This document shows positions 43,998 to 53,668 of a DNA stretch of 64,000 nt, piece after piece. The position numbers and the translations under genes were made by a program. The stretch comes from Leptospira congkakensis (GTDB lineage Bacteria; Spirochaetota; Leptospiria; Leptospirales; Leptospiraceae), in the NCBI RefSeq assembly GCF_004770265.1, contig NZ_RQGQ01000017.1, positions 248,001-312,000 on the forward strand. Reading direction: 5' to 3'. The notes beneath the pieces are model-generated. The model searched no databases. It was given only the letters and a program-made list of their open reading frames with translations, and was not told where the DNA came from. How positions within the stretch are numbered: the first letter of the stretch is position 1; the number at the start of each line of letters is the position of its first letter.

Positions 43998-45218
43998 ATG
44001 CAAATCAATTCCAACTATATTCTCGTTGATACAGCAAAAGCTTTGGATTTAGCTCTGATCAATCTCAGACAGTCCAAAATCATGTCGATCGACACCGAGT
44101 CCTCCGGTTATTACACGTACTATCCCAAAGTTTGCCTCATCCAGATCAATTCTAATGGCAAAAATTACCTGATTGACCCACTAAAGATCACAAATTTGTC
44201 AGCTTTGGGTCCTTTATTCGAAGATGAGAACATTCTCAAAATCTTCCACTCGGCACAAGACGACATCAAAGCCTTAAAAAGAGACTTTGGGTTTAAATTT
44301 GTGAACACGGCAGATACAATGATCAGTTCTCGTTTGTTGTCATTAGAACAAAGTTCGTTATCACATGTTGTCGAACATTACCATAAAGTAACACTTTCTA
44401 AAGTAGAACAGAAGTCTAATTGGGAAATTCGTCCCCTTCAAAAACAACAACTTAAGTATGCAGCACTAGACACTGCTTATTTAGAATCCATTTGGTTGAA
44501 AATGGAAGAAGAACTCAAACGTAGAACTCTCTACGATGAGGCAAAATCAGAATTTGAATTCATAGCTTCTGAAGAGTATGTAGCCAAAGAAGGAGAAGGA
44601 TTCTCTCTTGGAAAATTTCCTGACATTCTCAATTTCACTCCACTCGAAAGAAGAAAGATTTTAGAACTCCTTCGTTATCGTGACGAAAAAGCAAAACGAA
44701 TCAACAAAGCAAGTTTCCGCGTTTTTAATAATGATAGATTGTCACAAGCAGTCAAAGGACATCCGAACGAAGAAAAATGTGTGGAATGGTTTGGCAAAAA
44801 AGACGGAACCGAAATTTTCAAACTTTTGACTGCGGAATACAATGATCCGATTGATACTTCTGAACTTTCAAAACGTCATGGCGAAGACTTAAACGAAGAC
44901 GAAAACCATAAATTCGAAAACGCTAAAAAATGGCGACTCCGTATTATGCGCGCTAGACGGATGGAACATTCCCTTCTTCCTTCGAACAAACAACTCATTG
45001 TTATTTTACGTGCAGCCCCAAAAACCTTAGAAGAACTAAAAGCCCTACATGTATTTTCCGATTGGAAAGTACAAAACTACGGTCCAAGTTTACTTGCGGC
45101 CATCCAAGGACTTCCTTTTGATTCGATGATCAACCGTTTGGTGGCCATTCGTTCCAAAGAAGCATTTGTTGCCAAACGTAGGAAAAAACAAAACCAAAAC
45201 GCGAAAGACGAGGGTTGA
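43998..45218 (+). CDS. rnd: Ribonuclease D
   Basis: 406 residues. The DEDD 3'-5' exonuclease motifs are present: SIDTESSG (about 31-38), HSAQDDIKALKRDFG (about 86-100) and YAALDTAYL (about 155-163, with the Tyr of the DEDDy class). An HRDC domain follows (about 210-290) and a second at the C-terminus. RNase D trims tRNA and other small RNA ends. It is divergent from purF with 41 bases between start codons and overlaps the Nudix gene start by one base. Confidence 0.92.
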   Translation: MQINSNYILVDTAKALDLALINLRQSKIMSIDTESSGYYTYYPKVCLIQINSNGKNYLIDPLKITNLSALGPLFEDENILKIFHSAQDDIKALKRDFGFKFVNTADTMISSRLLSLEQSSLSHVVEHYHKVTLSKVEQKSNWEIRPLQKQQLKYAALDTAYLESIWLKMEEELKRRTLYDEAKSEFEFIASEEYVAKEGEGFSLGKFPDILNFTPLERRKILELLRYRDEKAKRINKASFRVFNNDRLSQAVKGHPNEEKCVEWFGKKDGTEIFKLLTAEYNDPIDTSELSKRHGEDLNEDENHKFENAKKWRLRIMRARRMEHSLLPSNKQLIVILRAAPKTLEELKALHVFSDWKVQNYGPSLLAAIQGLPFDSMINRLVAIRSKEAFVAKRRKKQNQNAKDEG

Positions 45219-45838
45219 TGTTACCCTACGAATCCTTTGTAAAAAAGCTTTCAAAGGACTTCGACGAAATCCCAGACACAACCGAAGTGAAGTCTGGGGT
45301 GGTCTTTCCCCTTTTTGGATCTAAAGAATTTGCAGAAGGAATCATCCTTACCGAACGTTCTAAAAACTTAAAATCTCATCCCGGCCAAATCTCCTTTCCG
45401 GGAGGTGTGAAAGAAAAAGAAGATCCCAATCTTCTTGTCACGGCCCTTCGGGAATGGGAAGAAGAGATGGGAGTTCACCGCTCCAGTTTGAAGGTTCTTG
45501 GAAAATTGGAAGGTCTCCATACAAGGACCGGTTTCCATATCACCCCATTTTTAGCCACTTATGATGGTGATTTTTCCTTTCAGCACAATACGGATGAAGT
45601 CGAAAGAGTCTTACTCGTTCCCTTTTCTGATCTTTGGACAAGTCCATTCTATTCCATCCAAATCCCAGGAAGGGATCATTTTGCTTATTATTTTGATTTG
45701 CCAGAGGGTCTACTTTGGGGAGCCACTTGCGAAATGATTTTGCGGTTCCTTCGAACACATTCATCCTTTGATAGAACACCGCTTCTCGTAAAACCAAACC
45801 TATCCAAACCGCCCTTTTTGGACCCCAAATCCCTCTAA
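45218..45838 (+). CDS. Nudix hydrolase, CoA pyrophosphatase type
   Basis: 206 residues from ATG 45218, which overlaps the rnd stop (TGATG). The CoA-specific motif LTERSKNLKSHPGQISFPGG (about 44-63) precedes the Nudix box GG..KEKEDPN...ALREWEEEMG (62-86), complete with the metal-binding REWEEE. Such enzymes split CoA or acyl-CoA to phosphopantetheine and 3',5'-ADP. Coupling to RNase D is positional only. Confidence 0.9.
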   Translation: MLPYESFVKKLSKDFDEIPDTTEVKSGVVFPLFGSKEFAEGIILTERSKNLKSHPGQISFPGGVKEKEDPNLLVTALREWEEEMGVHRSSLKVLGKLEGLHTRTGFHITPFLATYDGDFSFQHNTDEVERVLLVPFSDLWTSPFYSIQIPGRDHFAYYFDLPEGLLWGATCEMILRFLRTHSSFDRTPLLVKPNLSKPPFLDPKSL

Positions 45839-45882
45839 GGTCTAATTCGATTTCCGCCGATGGTGTACAGGTGCGGGAAAAA

Positions 45883-46968
45883 ATGAAAAACCTAGGTCGG
45901 CCATTAACAAAATCTTATGCCACCTTAAGTTTTATTTTGTTTTTACTTTCCTATTTTCCTCTTTCCACACAATCACAACCTAACAAAAGATATGTGTTTA
46001 TACTCGATGCCAGTGGTTCCATGTCAGAAAAATGGGATGGAAAAACAAGGATGGCCGTTGCCAAAGAAAAACTTTTACAAGTCCTCGGAGGAATGCCAAA
46101 AGATGTGAGTGTGGGACTTGTTGCTTACGGGAATCGAATCGCTGGTTGTTCTTCCGCAAGATTGTATCACCCCATCCAACGAGGGGCAGCCTCCATTGTG
46201 AGTCAAAAAATTTCATCCATTGTCCCTGCAGGATCCACTCCCATAGCACAAACCTTAAATGTGGTCGGAGAGTTTCTTTTGAATGATGTCCAAGAAACGG
46301 AAATTATTTTTATCTCTGATGGAGTGGAAAGTTGTGATGGAGATCCGAAAGCGGTTCTTTACCAAATGAAACAATCGGGAAAAAAATTCCGATTACAAGT
46401 CCTTGGGATTGATATTGATCCCAAAGGGGAAGAAGACTTAAAACGCCTTTCCATTTTAGGAGATGGGAATTATTATTCTTTGAAACGGCCGGAAGATTAT
46501 GATTCGTCTTTCAAACGAATCTTTTTTAACTCTACATTGGAACCACAAACGGTCACGGGAACAACTAATTCGAATCCAATCACTCCCACAAACTCTGAAA
46601 ACCAAATCAAAATTCTAAACATCCTTCCTTACGAAGATGGATCCGAATCTGGCTATATTCTCAATTACGAATACTCAGGAAAAACCAATACTTCTTATAT
46701 GATTCAGTTGAATCTCTATCCTGCAGAAGAAAAATTACGAAGTTTTCCCATCCCACCACTACGAGAACGTAGGATGGGAGACTTAACCAAACACCAAATT
46801 GAATTGAAGTCGGGGCCAGAAGGAAAAGGACGATTCGTTTTTCCACTCCCAAAGGGAAAACGAATGAAGGCTTCCGCTGAATTATGGGATTTGACAGGAG
46901 TTCCGAAAATTCTTGCTCTCTCGGAAGAAAAACCCGTTCACGAGAATTCAGGTTCTGACCGAAACTGA
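45883..46968 (+). CDS. Exported von Willebrand factor A domain protein
   Basis: 361 residues from ATG 45883; GTG 45871 is in frame but GGGA just before the ATG makes this the better start. Signal peptide of about 28 residues. VWA domain 32-215 with an intact metal site: DASGSMSEKW (DxSxS), then AGSTPIAQTL (T) and ISDGVESCDGD (D). The C-terminal 140 residues lack a known fold. VWA domains bind proteins through Mg2+. Next gene is 5 bases on, so they are co-transcribed. Confidence 0.85.
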   Translation: MKNLGRPLTKSYATLSFILFLLSYFPLSTQSQPNKRYVFILDASGSMSEKWDGKTRMAVAKEKLLQVLGGMPKDVSVGLVAYGNRIAGCSSARLYHPIQRGAASIVSQKISSIVPAGSTPIAQTLNVVGEFLLNDVQETEIIFISDGVESCDGDPKAVLYQMKQSGKKFRLQVLGIDIDPKGEEDLKRLSILGDGNYYSLKRPEDYDSSFKRIFFNSTLEPQTVTGTTNSNPITPTNSENQIKILNILPYEDGSESGYILNYEYSGKTNTSYMIQLNLYPAEEKLRSFPIPPLRERRMGDLTKHQIELKSGPEGKGRFVFPLPKGKRMKASAELWDLTGVPKILALSEEKPVHENSGSDRN

Positions 46969-46973
46969 TAGTA

Positions 46974-47504
46974 ATGAGACAGAATTCGACAGTCTGGAAA
47001 TTCAGGAAACCTAGCCTATTCGCCCTAGGAATCCTTATCCTTTTGGGGAATCTTTCGCTCCAAGCGGAGCGTTCTATAAGCCAAATTTTTGCTGAAGAAC
47101 GAACCAAACAAGGAGATCTCCTCTACAAAAAGGCAAAAGAATTTTTGGAAGACCGGAATCACTGGCAATCGGTTGAATCTTGTAAAAGTTTTTTAATCCT
47201 CTACCCTAGCCATCCGAAAACACGTGAGGTAAGAAAGGCATTAAGCTCCAATTATAGAATGACAGGAGATATTTTGGCACTTGCCGAAAATGAACTGAAA
47301 ATTTATAAAGAATTTCCTAATACAGAAGAAGGACTCGAATCCTACTTAATTTCCGGCAAAGCCTATGTCCGTATGGGTCGAGAAGACAAAGCCTATCAGA
47401 TTTTTCAGGACATTATCAAAAATACGTATTCCAGTAAAATTGCACAAGAAGCGGAATTAGAACTGACTCAGATGGAAATTTTGGGAGAGAGTAAAAATAA
47501 GTAA
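46974..47504 (+). CDS. Exported TPR protein, YbgF/BamD-like
   Basis: 176 residues. A signal sequence (about 1-31) is followed by TPR-type helices: QGDLLYKKAKEFLEDRNHWQSVESC and LISGKAYVRMGREDKAYQIFQDII. The spacing and FPNTEEGLESYLISG resemble the YbgF/BamD family of envelope helpers. Coupled with the VWA gene upstream, it may assist the same envelope complex. No catalytic motif. Confidence 0.75.
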   Translation: MRQNSTVWKFRKPSLFALGILILLGNLSLQAERSISQIFAEERTKQGDLLYKKAKEFLEDRNHWQSVESCKSFLILYPSHPKTREVRKALSSNYRMTGDILALAENELKIYKEFPNTEEGLESYLISGKAYVRMGREDKAYQIFQDIIKNTYSSKIAQEAELELTQMEILGESKNK

Positions 47505-47582
47505 TTTTTACGAAAATATTGCCCTAGGGATCTCCGATAATAAACTAGGCACGTTGAGCAAAAAGGGTTCAGAGATTTAAGA

Positions 47583-48794
47583 ATGTCGTTTTTTCAAATG
47601 GTTACTTTCCCGGCGAACTCCTACATCATTGTAGAGGGGAAAAAGGATGCGAACAATTTCTATATCATCCGCGAGGGGAAGGTACGTGTCACTCGTGAGA
47701 CGGCTGTTGTCGGCGAAGATCCGAACCAAGTTTTAGGACCTGGTGATTTTTTCGGTGTAGTTGCTGCCATGAGCCAACACCCTCAGATCGAATCTGCCAC
47801 TTCACTTACCAATGTATCTTTAATTTCTGTTAGTTACGACCAGTTTGGAACCTTAATCCAAAAGTCTACTGCCGTTGCAATGAATATCATTCGTTTCTTC
47901 TCCATGAAGTTACGCCAATTTGATACCACAATCACAAGATTGTCTTTTAGAAATGCTGTTGAAGAAGATCCAAACGAACTCTTTAAGATCGGTGAATACT
48001 ACTTCCAACAACAGAATACATCCCATGCAACCTTTGCTTACCAAAGTTATTTAAAACACCTTCCCAATGGGCAGTTTGTTCCGCAGGCAAAACTACGTTT
48101 GCAGACAATCAACCAGCCATTCCAATCAGCTCCCATTGATTACAATAAATTCAATCGAAACTACAAAGATAGTGAGATGATCTTTTGTGAACATGAACCA
48201 GGTAAGGAATTATTCATTTTACAAAGTGGAAAGGTTAAAATTTCCAAAATCGTAAACCAAAACGAAGTGATGCTCGCCGTTCTCCAAGCAGGAGATATTT
48301 TCGGAGAGATGGCCATCCTCGACAACAAACCTCGCTCCGCTTCTGCAGTGGCAGCGGGTGATGTGGAACTACTTGCCATCAACAAAGCCAACTTTGAAGG
48401 GATGGTAAAAGCCCAACCTCAATTGGCAACTCGTCTCATTACACTACTCTCTGAACGAATTTGGATTGCTTACAAACAACTTGCGAACCTACTTCTAAAA
48501 GACCCACAAGGTCGAATTGTGGATACACTCATGACTTTGGCTGAAAAGAACCGAATCAAAGTGACACCCAAACAAGCTTACAATTTTGAAATTGGAACCA
48601 AAGACCTTCTCAAAATGGTAGGCCTCACCGATCCAAAAGACGAACTCATCATCTCCGATATCATGAAGAATAATAAATTTATTCGTATGGATATGGGAAA
48701 AATTGTTTGTTCCGACATGGCAGAGCTAGAAAAACTCGTCCAATTCTATCATAAAAAGGCTAACATGGAGAATAAGCTCAAGAAGCTGAAATAA
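47583..48794 (+). CDS. Crp/Fnr-like protein with two cyclic-nucleotide-binding domains
   Basis: 403 residues. First CNB domain at 5-110 (GPGDFFGVVAAMS, without the Arg of the phosphate cassette). A TPR-like linker follows (135-180). The second CNB domain, 200-310, has an intact cassette GDIFGEMAILDNKPRSASAV with Glu and Arg, so this one should bind cAMP or cGMP. The C-terminal part (about 315-385) with IGTKDLLKMVGLTDPKDELI resembles the Crp winged helix but is diverged. A DNA-binding or other output is therefore likely. A class III cyclase gene lies two genes downstream. Confidence 0.82.
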   Translation: MSFFQMVTFPANSYIIVEGKKDANNFYIIREGKVRVTRETAVVGEDPNQVLGPGDFFGVVAAMSQHPQIESATSLTNVSLISVSYDQFGTLIQKSTAVAMNIIRFFSMKLRQFDTTITRLSFRNAVEEDPNELFKIGEYYFQQQNTSHATFAYQSYLKHLPNGQFVPQAKLRLQTINQPFQSAPIDYNKFNRNYKDSEMIFCEHEPGKELFILQSGKVKISKIVNQNEVMLAVLQAGDIFGEMAILDNKPRSASAVAAGDVELLAINKANFEGMVKAQPQLATRLITLLSERIWIAYKQLANLLLKDPQGRIVDTLMTLAEKNRIKVTPKQAYNFEIGTKDLLKMVGLTDPKDELIISDIMKNNKFIRMDMGKIVCSDMAELEKLVQFYHKKANMENKLKKLK

Positions 48795-48842
48795 CTTCTT
48801 GCCAACTTTTCCCTCCTGACTTATGTTAGAGGCCAGCAAAAT

Positions 48843-49148
48843 ATGAGTGATAAGATACTAGTAGAAGAAAAGGGAAATACGATTCGTGTTCGTTTTATGG
48901 ATCAGATTCTCGATGGAAATGCACCGGAACTTCGTGAAATTTTAGCAGAAATTTTAGAAAAGAATGCTCAGGAAATCTATTTGGATTTGGAGAAAGTGGT
49001 GATAGTGAGTTCTCTTGGAATCTCTCGTCTCCTCTCTTTTAAAAACAAAGCTGATGAAAAGAAAATGACAGTTAAGATTGTCAACATCCAAGACAAACTA
49101 AAAGAAACTTTAAAGAAGTTGATGTTAGATCAGTTTTTCGGACTTTAA
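48843..49148 (+). CDS. STAS-domain anti-sigma-antagonist-like protein
   Basis: 101 residues, a single STAS domain. LDGNAPELREILAEIL and DLEKVVIVSSLGISRLLSFKNKAD (with the Ser-Ser-Leu-Gly of the phosphorylation loop) match SpoIIAA/RsbV. The usual role is to bind an anti-sigma factor when unphosphorylated. No kinase or phosphatase partner is nearby. A hairpin with T-rich tail follows it. Confidence 0.85.
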   Translation: MSDKILVEEKGNTIRVRFMDQILDGNAPELREILAEILEKNAQEIYLDLEKVVIVSSLGISRLLSFKNKADEKKMTVKIVNIQDKLKETLKKLMLDQFFGL

Positions 49149-49182
49149 ACCAATTTAATTTTTCCAATTTTAACCCACTAAA

Positions 49183-49231
49183 AACCCAATCTGAAAATCT
49201 GCCTTTCTCTAGAGTTGATTCTGATTGGGTT
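49183..49231 (+). terminator. Putative intrinsic terminator after the STAS gene
   Basis: AACCCAATC at 49183-49191 pairs with GATTGGGTT at 49223-49231, followed by ATTTATT. The 31-base loop is long, so efficiency is uncertain. It separates the STAS gene from the cyclase gene. Confidence 0.5.
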
Positions 49232-49313
49232 ATTTATTGATTCTCACAAAACTAAATTTCCAACATAACAAATTGAATTGATTTTCATTCGTATCAATTT
49301 TTAATTTCCCGTT

Positions 49314-50657
49314 ATGTCCAAACGCATTCAAAAAATTCTAAACCGTTTACAACTTGTTCATCTCACAAAGGGCTTAAGTGATGAAAGTGCTCGTGCTTTA
49401 CGAGTGAATGCCACTTTCCAAACCATTATGTTTTTGATTCCTTCTTTACTTGTACCTATTATTTATTTTACAGAACCACCCGAAACCCATTTAACTTCTT
49501 TTATCTCTTATTTAGTTTTAGTAATACCTTTGGCTTACTCTCGTTACCTTTTATATAAAGGAAGTTATGCGATGAGTGCGGTATTTGCACTCTCTTCGAG
49601 TAATTTTCACATAGCCTCACTTACCTTTTTCCAGGCAGATGATCCAGCTCCCCTTGGATTTTTACTTTTTTCGGTTATGCCTTTTTTGATGATCCCTCGT
49701 AAAAATATTAAACTGAGATGGTTCTTTGTGAGTTTGTCTGCGTTTTTATTTTTAGGTTCTCAATTCTATTATAGAGTTATGGGAAATGAAGGTCTCTATG
49801 GTCCACCGAAATGGGTTGTTCCGGCTGATTATTTAATGCCACCCTTAACTTTAATTGTTATATTTTTTATTCTTTTAATCAATCAATTCGTAAAAGCAGT
49901 CAACAGAGCAGAAGACAAACTCATCGCAGAACACCAAAAGTCAGAAAGTCTGTTACTCAATGTTTTACCATTGGAAGTTGCCAGGGAATTAAAACAAAAT
50001 GGAGTGAGTAAACCTAGACATTATCCATCAGCTACTGTTTGTTTTACGGATTTTGAAGGATTTACAAAAATAGCAGAAACTCTTTCCCCTTCAGAACTTG
50101 TGGAAGAACTCGATCGTTGTTTTTCTTATTTTGATAGTTTGATGGAACGTCACAAACTCGAAAAACTAAAAACCATTGGTGATAGTTATATGTTTGTTGG
50201 TGGGATTCCCAAAACCAATTATACACATGCGATTGATAGTGTTTTAGCGGCTCTCGAAATCCAAGCCTTTATGAACCAAATGAAAGAAATCAAAGCGGCA
50301 CAAGGTTTACCTTATTGGCAACTAAGACTAGGAATTCATTCGGGAGAGTTAATTGCAGGAGTCATTGGGGATAAAAAGTTTGCTTATGATGTTTGGAGTG
50401 ATACGGTAAATACTGCCAGTCGATGTGAATCATCGGGAATGACTGGAAAGATCAATATATCCTCATCTACCTATGAACTGGTAAAAGATTTTTTCCAATG
50501 TGAATACAGAGGAGAAGTTCCGGCAAAACACAAAGGAAATATAAAAATGTATTTTGTAGAAGGACTCCTTCCCGAATTACAAAGGGAAGGCCATCCTCAA
50601 ATTCCAAACCAAGAGTTTGTGAATCGTTACAAATCTCTTGGTAAAACGCACCTATGA
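49314..50657 (+). CDS. Membrane-bound class III adenylate cyclase
   Basis: 447 residues. Six hydrophobic helices (about 35-190) precede a short coiled signalling helix and the cyclase domain (225-430). The metal Asp residues are in VCFTDFEGFT and IGDSYMF; the purine-specifying Lys in LKTIGDS and Asp in YDVWSDTVNTASR fit adenylate rather than guanylate cyclase. The transition-state Asn and Arg are present in DTVNTASRCE. The membrane part has no known sensor. It may supply cAMP to the CNB regulator encoded 0.5 kb upstream. It has its own promoter region after the terminator. Confidence 0.9.
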   Translation: MSKRIQKILNRLQLVHLTKGLSDESARALRVNATFQTIMFLIPSLLVPIIYFTEPPETHLTSFISYLVLVIPLAYSRYLLYKGSYAMSAVFALSSSNFHIASLTFFQADDPAPLGFLLFSVMPFLMIPRKNIKLRWFFVSLSAFLFLGSQFYYRVMGNEGLYGPPKWVVPADYLMPPLTLIVIFFILLINQFVKAVNRAEDKLIAEHQKSESLLLNVLPLEVARELKQNGVSKPRHYPSATVCFTDFEGFTKIAETLSPSELVEELDRCFSYFDSLMERHKLEKLKTIGDSYMFVGGIPKTNYTHAIDSVLAALEIQAFMNQMKEIKAAQGLPYWQLRLGIHSGELIAGVIGDKKFAYDVWSDTVNTASRCESSGMTGKINISSSTYELVKDFFQCEYRGEVPAKHKGNIKMYFVEGLLPELQREGHPQIPNQEFVNRYKSLGKTHL

Positions 50658-50676
50658 AAGAGATTCTTTTCGGTGA

Positions 50677-51693
50677 TTAAAATCCTTGGTCCTTTAAATC
50701 AGCTTCCATCATGATTTTAACCAATTCTTTAAACTTTACTTTTGGTTCCCAACCTAACTGACGTTTTGCTTTTTCTGGATTTCCAATAAGAAGTTCAACT
50801 TCAGTAGGTCTATAGTATTTTGGATCAATTTTGACAAGAACTTGGCCAGTTTTTTTGTCTTTACCGATTTCTTTGTCGTCCTTACCTTCCCAAACTACTT
50901 CGAATCCTGCAATTTTGTAAGACTCTTCGATAAACTCGCGCACTGTATGAGTTTCGTTGGTTGCCACAACATAATCATCTGGAGTATCTTTCTGTAACAT
51001 CATCCACATCATTTCTACGTAGTCAGGAGCGTAACCCCAGTCACGTTTAGAATCAATGTTTCCCATTGTGATGTAAGGAAGTTTTCCCGCTTTGACAGCA
51101 GCAACGCCAAGTGTGATTTTTCTTGTCACAAAGGTTTCCCCACGTCTTGGAGATTCGTGATTGAATAAAATACCGTTAGAAGCGTGCAAATTGTACGCTT
51201 CTCTGTAATTCACAACTGCCCAATATGCATAAAGTTTTGCTACTGCATAAGGAGAACGTGGGTAAAATGGTGTTTTTTCAGTTTGTGGAACTTCTTGGAC
51301 AAGGCCGTAAAGTTCAGATGTAGATGCTTGGTAAAACCGTGTATTGATCCCAGTTTGTTTGATGGCATCTAGAATTCGTAAAGTTCCTACTGCGTCTACC
51401 TCAGCTGTATATTCAGGAACTTCAAAAGAAACCTGAACATGGGACTGAGCAGCAAGATTATAGATTTCTGCTGGTTGGATTTTTTCTAAGATTCTGTTTA
51501 GGTTAGAAGAATCTGTCATGTCTCCATAATGGAGGTGGAGGTTTGAGTTTCCATGTAGATGTTCTATTCGGTTACGATTGAAAAGGCTCGTTCTACGAAC
51601 GATTCCATGGACTTCGTACCCTTTTTGGAGCAGGAGTTCTGCCAAATAGGAACCGTCTTGGCCTGTGATTCCGGTTATTAGTGCTTTTTTCAT
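50677..51693 (-). CDS. gmd: GDP-mannose 4,6-dehydratase
   Basis: 338 residues. Rossmann loop [15 protein letters not shown] at 7-21, catalytic Thr/Glu in STSELYG (near 124) and the Tyr-Lys pair in [10 protein letters not shown]. Converts GDP-mannose to GDP-4-keto-6-deoxymannose, precursor of GDP-fucose, rhamnose or perosamine for surface glycans. The partner reductase is not in the window. Convergent with the cyclase gene, 19 bases apart. Confidence 0.95.
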   Translation of the reverse strand: MKKALITGITGQDGSYLAELLLQKGYEVHGIVRRTSLFNRNRIEHLHGNSNLHLHYGDMTDSSNLNRILEKIQPAEIYNLAAQSHVQVSFEVPEYTAEVDAVGTLRILDAIKQTGINTRFYQASTSELYGLVQEVPQTEKTPFYPRSPYAVAKLYAYWAVVNYREAYNLHASNGILFNHESPRRGETFVTRKITLGVAAVKAGKLPYITMGNIDSKRDWGYAPDYVEMMWMMLQKDTPDDYVVATNETHTVREFIEESYKIAGFEVVWEGKDDKEIGKDKKTGQVLVKIDPKYYRPTEVELLIGNPEKAKRQLGWEPKVKFKELVKIMMEADLKDQGF

Positions 51694-51840
51694 AGATCAG
51701 GGATCAGTATTTTAAATTTCTTTGGTAAGAAAAGGAAAAATGAGTCTGAAATGGTAAATATTCTGAAAATTTAGGTCTGATTTCCTTTTGCCATTTCCTC
51801 CATCCTTCCAACTGTGACATTTATTACAAAAATTACAGTT

Positions 51841-53139
51841 ATGTTTCAATCCATTCCCAATCCATTTCGAACGGTATTCCTTCTTTGGTGTATCTACTCC
51901 TTTCCTCTGGCACTCATCGCGGAAGAAAAACCAGAACCCAAAGCGGAAACCAGTGCGAACCCTGTAAGCCCGCCAGCCAATGCGCCTTTACAGGTGACAG
52001 CAGCGCCAGAAAACAAATCCAACTGGGAAACAGGACTAGGAAAAGGGATCAAGGCCACTTCCTCTGACGGCCAACACAATGTTCAACTTAGGTTTCGGTC
52101 CCAAGTCCAAGGAAACCAAAGTTTTCAATTGGATCCTTCCCAAGACACAACTAATTTTTTAGTCCGCCGAACGAGATTACAACTCAAAGCAGGACTATTC
52201 AATGATACTTGGCTTGTAAATTTACAAATGGGATTTGCAGAACGAGATATGGAAAGCCAAAGAAGGAACACATTACGAGATGCGAACATTGTGTACAACC
52301 AATATCGTGATGTAAAAGTTGCCTTTGGGCAAATGAAAGTTCCTTTTAGTAGGCAACGTTGGAATTCTTCCAGCGCCTTACAAACAGTAGATAGATCTTC
52401 TGTGACTGCCGAGTTCAACTTAGATCGTGATGTAGGAACTTATCTTTTTTCAGAAGATCTATTTGGCAGCAAACGAATGTTTGCTTATTATCTTGGTGTT
52501 TTTGGAGGACAAGGAAGGAACCGAGTCGAAAGACAAACTCCAGGTGTTCTCACAGTAGCAAGATTTGTATTTTCTCCGTTTGGTGGGATGTCAAAATCCG
52601 GCTCCGATAATGACTGGTTGTCGGAAGCTGATTTTGCCAGATACAAAGAACCTAAATTGTCTCTTGGGGTTTCTGGAGCCTATAATAAAAATTCAGACCG
52701 TTCACTTAGTACGCACGGTACAGAATTTACTTTTGCAAAATTCAATTATAGTCATGCCGCTGGAGATATTTATTTTAAATGGATGGGGTTTTCCTTCCAA
52801 TACGAATGGTTATGGAGAAGAGCAAACACAGCTTATGTAGAAAGAACAGTAAGCTCCGCACTTTCCAGAGAATATTCTAGAAGTGGACAAGGTCACTTTG
52901 TACAATTCGGATATTTGTTTACGACTAATTACGAACTTAGTTTTCGATTTGGAGAATTTAGACCTTTAGGAGAAACCGATCCTAGTTTGAAGTATTCTCG
53001 TGAAATGGGAGGAGCTCTTTCCTATTATTTTGCTGAACATAATTTAAAGTGGCAAACAGATTACTTTTATTATACAGGAACTCCTACGGCTGCGGAAGGG
53101 GACCATGTGGTTCGAACCCAAATACAGGTATTTTATTAA
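51841..53139 (+). CDS. OprP/OprO-like phosphate-selective porin
   Basis: 432 residues from ATG 51841; a GTG at 51814 is in frame but the ATG yields a normal signal peptide (cut near ALIAEEK). A Pro/Ala/Glu-rich linker precedes a beta-barrel of about 16 strands with aromatic strand ends, and FLVRRTRLQLKAGLFNDTWLVNLQMGFAE matches the Porin_O_P family. The N-terminal barrel has several Arg and Lys that could select anions. A small lipoprotein gene starts one base after its stop. Confidence 0.82.
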   Translation: MFQSIPNPFRTVFLLWCIYSFPLALIAEEKPEPKAETSANPVSPPANAPLQVTAAPENKSNWETGLGKGIKATSSDGQHNVQLRFRSQVQGNQSFQLDPSQDTTNFLVRRTRLQLKAGLFNDTWLVNLQMGFAERDMESQRRNTLRDANIVYNQYRDVKVAFGQMKVPFSRQRWNSSSALQTVDRSSVTAEFNLDRDVGTYLFSEDLFGSKRMFAYYLGVFGGQGRNRVERQTPGVLTVARFVFSPFGGMSKSGSDNDWLSEADFARYKEPKLSLGVSGAYNKNSDRSLSTHGTEFTFAKFNYSHAAGDIYFKWMGFSFQYEWLWRRANTAYVERTVSSALSREYSRSGQGHFVQFGYLFTTNYELSFRFGEFRPLGETDPSLKYSREMGGALSYYFAEHNLKWQTDYFYYTGTPTAAEGDHVVRTQIQVFY

Positions 53140-53140
53140 A

Positions 53141-53668
53141 ATGAAGCAATTGATTAAACCAATCATCACAATACTTTTGTTAGCTGTATTGAATATAAAT
53201 TGTAAGGCACAAAGAGACAATAAAATACAGGAAACGAAAAACAAATGTTTAGAAACTATGTATTTAGCAAGTCTCAACGCAGGAAAACCAGGGTTTAGTG
53301 GGACATTTCAATTTTTAGGTTCTTGTTCTGGAACGTCTAACTATTCACCGTCTTGTATAGAACAATATGCTGTCGTCAAAGAAGAAATCGTATGCCCTCT
53401 CGGATATACAAAATCATCTGTAAAATGTTCCGTGCAAAACTTAGTGGGAGTTTGTAGATACCAACCAAACGGTGATACAACCAAGGTAACAACTGTAGTA
53501 TACGCAAAACCAAATGATACCAGTGACACCGCCATCGCTAACTGTCAGAGTTATGGGGTTGGTTCCATTTTTACAGAAACCTATTTAAACCCCGGCGATA
53601 GATCCACTTCTCTGGATTCAATTCTTACCACTGCCTTTGTTTGTATCGATAAAGCAGAAAAAAACTAA
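53141..53668 (+). CDS. Small cysteine-rich lipoprotein
   Basis: 175 residues from ATG 53141, directly after the porin stop. Signal sequence ending LNINC (about 19). The mature part has around nine Cys (NKCLETM, GSCSGTS, PSCIEQY, IVCPLGY, VKCSVQN, GVCRYQP, ANCQSYG, FVCIDK), which must form disulphides outside the cytoplasm. No family recognised. Probably co-transcribed with the porin. Its stop overlaps the stop of the convergent DUF1501 gene. Confidence 0.65.
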   Translation: MKQLIKPIITILLLAVLNINCKAQRDNKIQETKNKCLETMYLASLNAGKPGFSGTFQFLGSCSGTSNYSPSCIEQYAVVKEEIVCPLGYTKSSVKCSVQNLVGVCRYQPNGDTTKVTTVVYAKPNDTSDTAIANCQSYGVGSIFTETYLNPGDRSTSLDSILTTAFVCIDKAEKN

